Shown: positions 57,645-64,000 of the stretch, in pieces
How the letters are laid out: the number at the start of each line of letters is the position of its first letter
Numbering within the stretch: position 1 is the first letter of the stretch
Origin: Gibbula magus
Taxonomy: Eukaryota > Mollusca > Gastropoda > Trochida > Trochidae
Direction of reading: 5' to 3'
Assembly (NCBI GenBank): GCA_936450465.1
Contig: OW388300.1
Span: forward strand, 51,198,551 to 51,262,550
Length of the DNA: 64,000 bases
Notes under the pieces: model-generated
Database searches by the model: none
Told to the model about the DNA's origin: nothing
What the model saw: only the letters and a program-made list of their open reading frames with translations
Program-made: the position numbers and the translations under genes

Positions 57645-58751
57645 TTAAGGGATTCAACGAGAGAAATTACTGATGCACTTTAATGCTTGCGACATACAAA
57701 TAACTAATTCAATGCAGAAAGTCAATATATACTAAACGACAGTGTAATAACAATGTTTCACACATTCAGTACATGTGATTGGAAGCTGTGTCATATAACT
57801 TATTTATGTCCTGAAAGTTATAGGTCGTGCCACCACGTAAATAAAAGTAATAATGAATAATGTTAAAGGTGAATTAATCCTAGAAGTCTTTAGTTATGTT
57901 CTCTCGTAAGGTAATAGCACTATTAATGTTTTTGAATAACCTTAACGCAAAAAAAACAGATGACAATTTTTCATTTCCTTCCCACTGTTCGTGCACTTAC
58001 ATGTACGTTTGTTATACAGGGGACGAGGTTTCATTTGCACCAACATTAGCGGTTCATCAAGTGCCTTACCGTAGGTTCATGTTGGTTACAAATATCTCAA
58101 TACAAATCACATAATGCGATTACATATAATGTCCTTTATTGATCGCTGGTGGCATTTTAAAAAATGAGAGTTAAGTATCTTACATGTATGTATTATTCAT
58201 CCGTCATCCAAATATTATTTCAGACTTAAGCTTGTAGTCGATGGGATTACAGTCCCACTGCTTCATGAGCATGAATATATTTTACTATAGGACTGTCAAC
58301 ACGCATCGGTTTAATTGAATGTAAAACCGACACTTAACGTGGCTGTAATTAGGTACCAAATTAAATGAAGTGTGTATGATAAATACATTACATACAAACA
58401 GGCGAATCACATGTGAAAAATCAAACGAATTCATTAGCCAGTGATTGTTGATGTCATTTTATTGTTTTTTCAAAGAAAAGCTTTACATGTAGATAGACAA
58501 AATTATTACTCAACCGTGGTGAGATCACTCATCAGAGAACAATGAGTTACACATGTGTGATACCACCGCGTGCTGTTGTAACGTCATAATCGGCGCGTGA
58601 CATCATAGTCGTTTTTGGTTGACGTCACAATGTTAGCCGCGCGACTGCAATATCGGGTGACCTATATGCAAACGAGCGTCACTAAAAACTATTTTCTTGC
58701 AATTCAGCGCTATTAACATCATTGAGTAATAAATAAAATACTAAACTCGGC

Positions 58752-58858
58752 CCCGTTTGATAATATGTTTATGAAACTCGTGAATGGCATCGGTATTTAA
58801 CTCGCTTTCGCTCGTTAAAATACCAAACCATCCACTCGTTTCATAAACATGGTATCAA
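58752..58858. repeat. Long imperfect palindrome
   Basis: GGCCCCGTTTGATAATATGTTTATGAAACTCG pairs with CGTTTCATAAACATGGTATCAAACGGG around a CTCGCTTTCGCTCGTTA centre. A more decayed relative is at about 30000-30110 in block-B copy 2, so the palindrome is part of the B repeat or an old insertion shared by both. Confidence 0.6.
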
Positions 58859-59090
58859 ACGGGACGACGTTTAGTATTCTATATGTAACAGACATATATG
58901 ATTTCACCTACCAACATAACACGTTTAATGAAATAATAAAGGGGTGTAAACATCTGAACAACAAAGGTTTCACTATGTTGGATCATTTTGAATGCAGTAG
59001 CTCTCAAACTTTTGAGGTCAATTGAGAAGTTAATTGCCTCAATGAAACGTGGTTATATCACACATAAGTTAGAAAGTTTCAATGACTGAG

Positions 59091-60449
59091 TGTTAGTCCT
59101 TCCGTACTACATAATACTACATATTTCACAAACAAGACACAATTTCTCATTTCACTACGAACAGTGAGAGCATGATTGCGAAAATCATGTTTTAATAGAA
59201 ACCACATGACATGTCATCAGAGTAACCACAAAATGTAAAAAATATTATTCTAAAAAATCAAATGAACTGATATAGAGAACATTGGTTTAAGAGAGATGCA
59301 CTGTGATATCCCCGCTCTAACTTTCAATCCATGTTTTCTTGTACCTTAGGACGTAATTTGCAATTCATAGTATACAGTTCTGTCCATTACTTAGGATTTG
59401 GGGCTGGTTTGTATAATGTTGAACTAAATTTGGTTGTTCAAACGAATCGTTCTTGGCCCGTTGTTCGTGTAACTGATGGATATAGTTTCTAAGAAGGTCA
59501 TGTCTGTTAAGTCTCATGTGTTGTTGCAATTTATACACGGCAAGAGTATTTTCCACTATCGTCTGTTTTGGGATACATTTTAATTCAGATAGCTAACTAT
59601 TCAAGGCATTTGCAAATTAGTGTTAAACATGATAGATGTTCAAAATTTGTAATCTGTAACTAATATGTATTGTTATCGGTGAATTCTGATCGCTTCCATC
59701 CATTACTGCAATGTCAAGTAACATGAAATCCTCTCTTAACAATACCATTAACCCATTAATGCAGTCTATTAAAATAGTACAGGCATGTGTGACTGCAATG
59801 TCCATCATGTTACGTCACTCACTTGAATAGGAATAGTCGATGGGTGAGGTGAGGTGAGTATTTCACTTACATCACGGCTGCTAGTGTTATTGCAGGGAGA
59901 AAGCCGGCAACGCCATGACTGAAGCTTACACAAGGTTTGTAACTTTAACTGTTCTAAAATGTCTGCTAGAGTCTAACAGTATAATATATAAGGAGTAGGT
60001 ACAATGTTTGTCAAGTAATTAAAACATAATGATGTAGTCTTAGTTACTTCTTAGAAACGCTGATGTATTGAAGTAGCTAATGTTACTTCTGCTGGCGAAA
60101 GTCGATTTTTTTCTTCGGTTTTGAATACTTTTTTTTCAAAATAGTTTTGGCCTGAAATTTTTAACTTTATAATTCATAAAATGTAGAAATCTAATTAAAA
60201 ACATATTACGAGGACATTTTTTTATTGTATGACGTCATAAAACAAGCAAAATATACCTTTTCCCCCGAAAACGAAGAGTTCTTAAACACGTTTTTGTCAG
60301 ATATTTGAAAAGAGCATGTTTTCATGCTCATCTTGAACAAAGGCAATAGCTGTCAAAAGTAATGAATTATAATATCAGAGATTTAGATATAATAGCATAT
60401 TATAGCATATTATGCTACAACAATATCATTGAAGAAGTAAATTATCACA
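59091..60449. other. Non-coding stretch, nothing recognised
   Basis: No supported gene; ORFs 59365-59556 and 59623-59808 lack motifs. A short GC-richer patch at 59840-59940 (GGTGAGGTGAGGTGAGT) shows no TE ends that I can define. Confidence 0.45.
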
Positions 60450-61094
60450 CCGTCTATCAGTGTAGCAGATCTGGCAGATAATAAGAAACTAAATATTGTG
60501 AGACAACGTAACTTTTTGTTCTAATCAATATTGAATCCAGACATTCAAAAACAAATTTATCTGAAGCAGTTCATCAAAATATAGGACTTGAGCTGGCAAA
60601 AAGAAGAAAACAATTATAGAAAGGTATAGAAATTTAGGATATATCAATTTAACTGCTATATATGGCTAGTTATATTGCTTTTCTTTCAGAAAAGTCACAA
60701 CTTACACCTTCAATGTCAAAAACAATCCTTGATCAAGTATGCATCACACATTTGCCTTACACTAGATATGTATATCTAATGATAGCATGTGTTATGGGTA
60801 GAATATGAAACATCTGATAACATTACCTTGAATTGAGAAGGGAGGTAAAATCAATGATGGAATTCTTATTCCTGTTTTTGTCTAACTTCACGTTTTATAT
60901 TTAAACAAACCCCACTATTTTAGATGTTTTGGATCATTGGTGGGTATGGTTAAAATGAAAAATTTTAAGTACATGAGTTTGTTATGCTTTATTATCATCT
61001 TTGGGAGGCATTTTATGATCAAAATCCCTCAAAATTTAGAATATAGATGTGAAAATCAAAATGTCACTTTCACAAAGTTTAGTCAAATCAGTAA

Positions 61095-61391
61095 ATAGAA
61101 TTAGCTCCCAACAAAAAGAATGCTTTAGCTTCTGCACAACATGCATTTCCGTCTGCTTTTAGATTTCCTTTCTATCACTATACCAGCAGACAGGTTAACA
61201 ATAATAGTTCTCTTTATCGTGCTGCCTCAATTAACATCGTGACTGCTGGGATAAATAGAAAAACCGTTTCATATATGATCTTTTCTCGGGCTTGCGTTTT
61301 ACCGCCTCAACAGAAAAGGAGACTTGTAGCATTTTACAACAGTGATATAATTACATCCTTACAAGACGTAGTATTCTCCACCTCAAATTAG
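61095..61391 (+). pseudogene. Unidentified block-A gene, terminal exon, best copy
   Basis: 98 codons open without an ATG start, ending at TAG 61389-61391: ELAPNKKNALASAQHAFPSA, then FYHYTSRQVNNNSSLYRAAS and RKTVSYMIFSRACVLPP ... TSLQDVVFSTSN. Copies 3 and 4 keep the same frame and stop with only moderate protein identity (SRACVKPP, KKRFMIYQQ, VVF-P-x-SN), and copy 1 keeps TSLQEALYFS. Conservation of frame across diverged copies implies past selection. No signal, domain or family recognised. An upstream exon relative is at 60540-60630 (frame interrupted). Probably the 3' end of a multi-exon gene or element ORF; likely dead here. Confidence 0.55.
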
Positions 61392-61515
61392 ATTCTTTCT
61401 TTTGATAAACTGTTCGTATAAACTATGCCTATGCATCAATCTTACAAAGTATCTCCCTGGGTATATTTTCGCATCTCTTGCTATTTAATTTGACGGTTTT
61501 TTTATGTTTACTTAT

Positions 61516-61598
61516 TCAACAGCGATGTGCACATGTCAAGCAGACGGTGGAGGAAGTCCGGAGTGTGCAGACCATGTGCACCTGTGTGGAGGGTGATT
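61516..61598 (+). other. GC-rich exon-like insert in block A
   Basis: Absent from the other block-A copies, where GCTTATG(C)GATCAAAGTCCAGCTT is continuous. Preceded by TTATTCAACAG and, in one frame, reads MCTCQADGGGSPECADHVHL and CGG then TGA, a Cys-rich sequence; another frame is also open. Its GC content stands far above the surroundings. May be a captured exon or retro-insert, or chance. Confidence 0.35.
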
Positions 61599-63479
61599 CT
61601 ATCAAAGACCAGCTTAGTTTTAGCTTATTCTGCTTATACTAAAAATGATTTCTCACTTTGAAAGTGTACATTACAGTTTGCCAATCCCAACGTACCAAGC
61701 GGTATTTCCAACTCTCTCAGGGTCTGACAGCTCTCCCTCACTTAATTCCTGATTTTCCATTCTATGTTGATTCACAACCGGTTCAAATCGACGGATGTTA
61801 TTTATGGTAGGTGGCAGAAAATCAATATTGCCATCGCTGAGGACGCCATAATAGTACTAAGAACGTAGAAAAACACACTACATATTGGTTGCCTCGCGGT
61901 TGGTGAATGCATATCTGACGTCATACCACGTGACTGCTGCCGGCCTGATTAACTCCGGAAAACGACCCGGATTGAAAACCCTTTTTGAATATGTTTACAT
62001 AAAATGTGTTATTTTAATATTATTTGTGTCGTACTTAGTCTTAAAACAATTTTTAACATGATAAAACAAAAATGTTCTCTAGTATTCCCTTTTAACAACG
62101 TATTCGTTGTTCAAACGTTCCAATGACATGTTTTTCATATGTTTCAGATGTATGGCACCTAATTTCATAATTACAGAGTTGTGTAACATTTGCATTAAAT
62201 GGGAACATTATTTGTAATTTTAGTAATTTTGTATATAATATCTTGGTCAACTATCTCGATTTCGACTATACCAAGTATATATTTCTATTCTAAAAATAAT
62301 GACCCAAGCGCATCTTGCAGATTATACTATATACATTTGCTTCCAAGTCATTGTGTCTAGACTGTTACATGTTTATTGTCTTGAGCTTTGCTTTACACGA
62401 AATGGAGAAACATATGTAAAAGGATAAAGATTGATGCATTTTCAATCACAATGTGAATTTAGTCATGGTAAAATGATTCAAATGAAGGACAAATCTAAAT
62501 AAATGTGCTCTTATAATTTTCATTTGCCTGAACTGCAAATCCAAGTGATTTCGTCTGGGCCTCCCTCCCTAAGTCAGAGGTTTTATCTATTCCATCTGCA
62601 TTAAAAGGTCAAACTGTGATTATGTCTGGCGCATCTTCCATGTACAACAGAAAATGCACCCAGGGTATTGTGACACAACGCTGATAGATGTACATTAAGT
62701 CAACTTGCATTGCAAATTTCCAACACATTTGATTATTGATTAATACACAAATGACATCTTCTCTTATGTGACATTTTATCATTATGTGAACTACATGAAA
62801 TCCCCAGGTAAATTGTCGATTCCTACGAATAGTAGATAATATCGTTTTAATATGGAACATACTTATATATATTCAGTTGTCTCCAACAAATAGAATTAAT
62901 GATTTCATATCTCATCAAGATATTGTCTATAATATATGAAAGACACACTACATTGATTCCTTAGAAGAGGTAATAACCGGAAGGATATAATGGAGTGAAT
63001 AGTGGATGGCATACTGGAACCTGCTTTATAATAGTCTTTGTCGAGGTGGGTTCTTAGGTTCTTAGGAATGAGGTTCTTATAAAACACATACCAATGGTTT
63101 ATGGCTCTTGGATATATCCTTCGAGAAAGAATATACCTTTAGATAAACACATTGGTCAGAATGTATTCAATACAAAATAAATCATGTACTAAGTGACGAA
63201 CACGGCCATATATGATAGTTATATTCTACTACAGTTAGACGACACTGTGCATGAATGAGGGAAAAACAGACAAATGAATATTCGCTTCTTGTAAACCCTC
63301 TGAGGGTCCCTCACTCGCATTATTGAGAGTGTCAACACAGAAGGAAGGCTCTAATGCAAATTGAAACTAGAAAGTGTTGTAACCCTTAAAAACAGATGTC
63401 TCTCCCTTCCTCAAATGATCCAAACCTCTAAACAATACTATCATAAAGCACCATTAATGTTCTCTGTATAATTAAATAC

Positions 63480-63890
63480 ACCCTTGAAAAAGACTAAGTC
63501 CAAATCGATGAAGTGGAAATAAAAAAATTTTTTTTTTTAAATCTCTAACCCCCAAAAGGCACATCTACACGATATGGAGAGACAGTATACCAAGTTTGGT
63601 GATGTTTGGTCACATAGTTGTAGAGATCTGCTCCGGAAACGAACACTACCCTTGAAATAGACCAAATCCAAATCGTTGCCATGGAAATAAAAAAAATTAA
63701 ATTTAAAATAATCTCTTACCCCCAAAAGGCACACCTACACGATACGGAGAGACAGTATACCAAGTTTGGTGATGATTGGTCATAGTTTTAGAGATCTGCT
63801 CCGGAAATGAAATGGGAACGCCGACGCCGACGCCGACGGGAACTCAGCTAAAACCAATATGTCTCCCGACCCTTCGGGGGGAGACATCAT
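63480..63890. repeat. Repeat ending in a GGGGGGAGACAT hairpin, with tandem ~180-bp units
   Basis: Two tandem units (CCCTTGAAA(A/T)AGAC... to GAGATCTGCTCCGGAAA) at about 63481-63640 and 63651-63808, then GCCGACGCCGACG simple repeat and the terminal hairpin ATGTCTCCC...GGGGGGAGACAT (63860-63886). This type of end is widespread in mollusc genomes. The minus ORF 63537-63734 spans the unit boundary and is spurious. Confidence 0.7.
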
Positions 63891-64000
63891 TCTGGAATAA
63901 GGCTAATTCATATTGAAAACATTCTTGACGGTTAAGTATGCTTGACAAATGGGCTTCTTGAGAACATAAGGGCTCCAAAGGGCATCCAAAAGGCCTAGGG

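Larger units (their letters stand above)
56440..59090 (+). repeat. Repeat block B, copy 3
   Basis: Collinear with 28100-30620 (GTAATCCATGACAAGGTGAGG 56753; TCATTTGCACCAACATTAGCGG 58030; TTCACCTACCAACATAACA 58902). Interrupted by a TTAA MITE (57155-57644) and containing a palindromic segment at 58750-58860. ORFs inside (56701-56976, 57896-58114) are not conserved as proteins. Confidence 0.7.
60450..64000 (+). repeat. Repeat block A, copy 5, cut by the window end
   Basis: Carries the best-preserved terminal exon (61095-61391), the conserved core (62540-62660) and the GTAAACCCTC...GGTCCCTCACTCGCATTATTG segment (63290-63330). Holds a GC-rich short insert (61516-61598) and a repeat at 63480-63890; block A resumes after it (GGCTAATTCATATTGAAAACATTCTTGA, like 24112). 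Confidence 0.7.

Noticed and set aside
57896..58114. Possible block-B exon (SFAPTLAVHQVPY)
   Set aside because: A related phrase occurs at 29350 and 16290, but frames shift between copies and the surrounding substitutions do not respect codons.

Overview
The window is eukaryotic, AT-rich, almost gene-free DNA from an animal. The TE complement and repeat style (DIRS, Penelope-like, KRBA2/Ginger-type and piggyBac elements, plus Helentron/'pearl'-like elements with tandem cores and repeats ending in GGGGGGAGACAT) suggest a lophotrochozoan, most likely a mollusc. That is an inference from repeat style; no host housekeeping gene is present to confirm it. All recognisable coding sequence belongs to mobile elements or to decayed repeated copies of an unidentified gene.

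Layout. 1-403: reverse copy of a pearl/Helentron-like repeat. 2851-4655: a tandem-organised, probably Penelope-like element with one intact ORF (3289-4524) flanked by direct repeats that carry a ribozyme-like hairpin motif. 5320-10036: a small DIRS-type shell (inverted terminal repeats plus internal complementary region, no coding) into which a complete 3.8-kb piggyBac transposon (5594-9376) has inserted. The piggyBac carries a two-exon transposase (one-base frameshift before the zinc-finger exon) and, convergent to it, a second spliced gene on the opposite strand with consistent phases and splice sites. 24455-27876: a decayed DIRS retrotransposon on the minus strand (basic gag remnant, RT, RNase H, tyrosine recombinase, ICR, ITRs). 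40110-43140: a Penelope-like 3' end (GIY-YIG endonuclease remnant) split by a KRBA2/Ginger-type DNA transposon (40639-43012, TSD TATA), which itself contains a perfectly length-matched 795-bp duplication separated by a 625-bp filler copied from 45.16-45.78 kb. 54.58-55.39 kb: the 3' end of a LINE on the minus strand.

Most of the rest is a mosaic of one long repeat unit, here called A-B (about 8 kb), seen in both orientations: A+B forward at 12.1-18.97, 20.7-32.7 and 51.8-59.1 kb, A forward at 50.1-51.7 and 60.45-64 kb, reverse pieces at 33.1-34.6, 37.6-40.06, 44.25-45.8 and 49.6-50.05 kb. Block A contains remnants of a terminal coding exon whose reading frame and stop are kept across copies, best preserved at 61095-61391, so the unit probably began as a duplicated gene locus or a large undescribed element. 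MITEs, a pearl-like element, minisatellites and a LINE interrupt individual copies, and paralogous copies without the insert serve as empty sites.

How the parts relate: the elements are layered (piggyBac inside DIRS shell; palindromic repeat inside DIRS terminal repeat; Ginger inside Penelope-like remnant; MITE, LINE and pearl inside A-B copies). This gives a relative insertion order and makes the window a good record of nested transposition.
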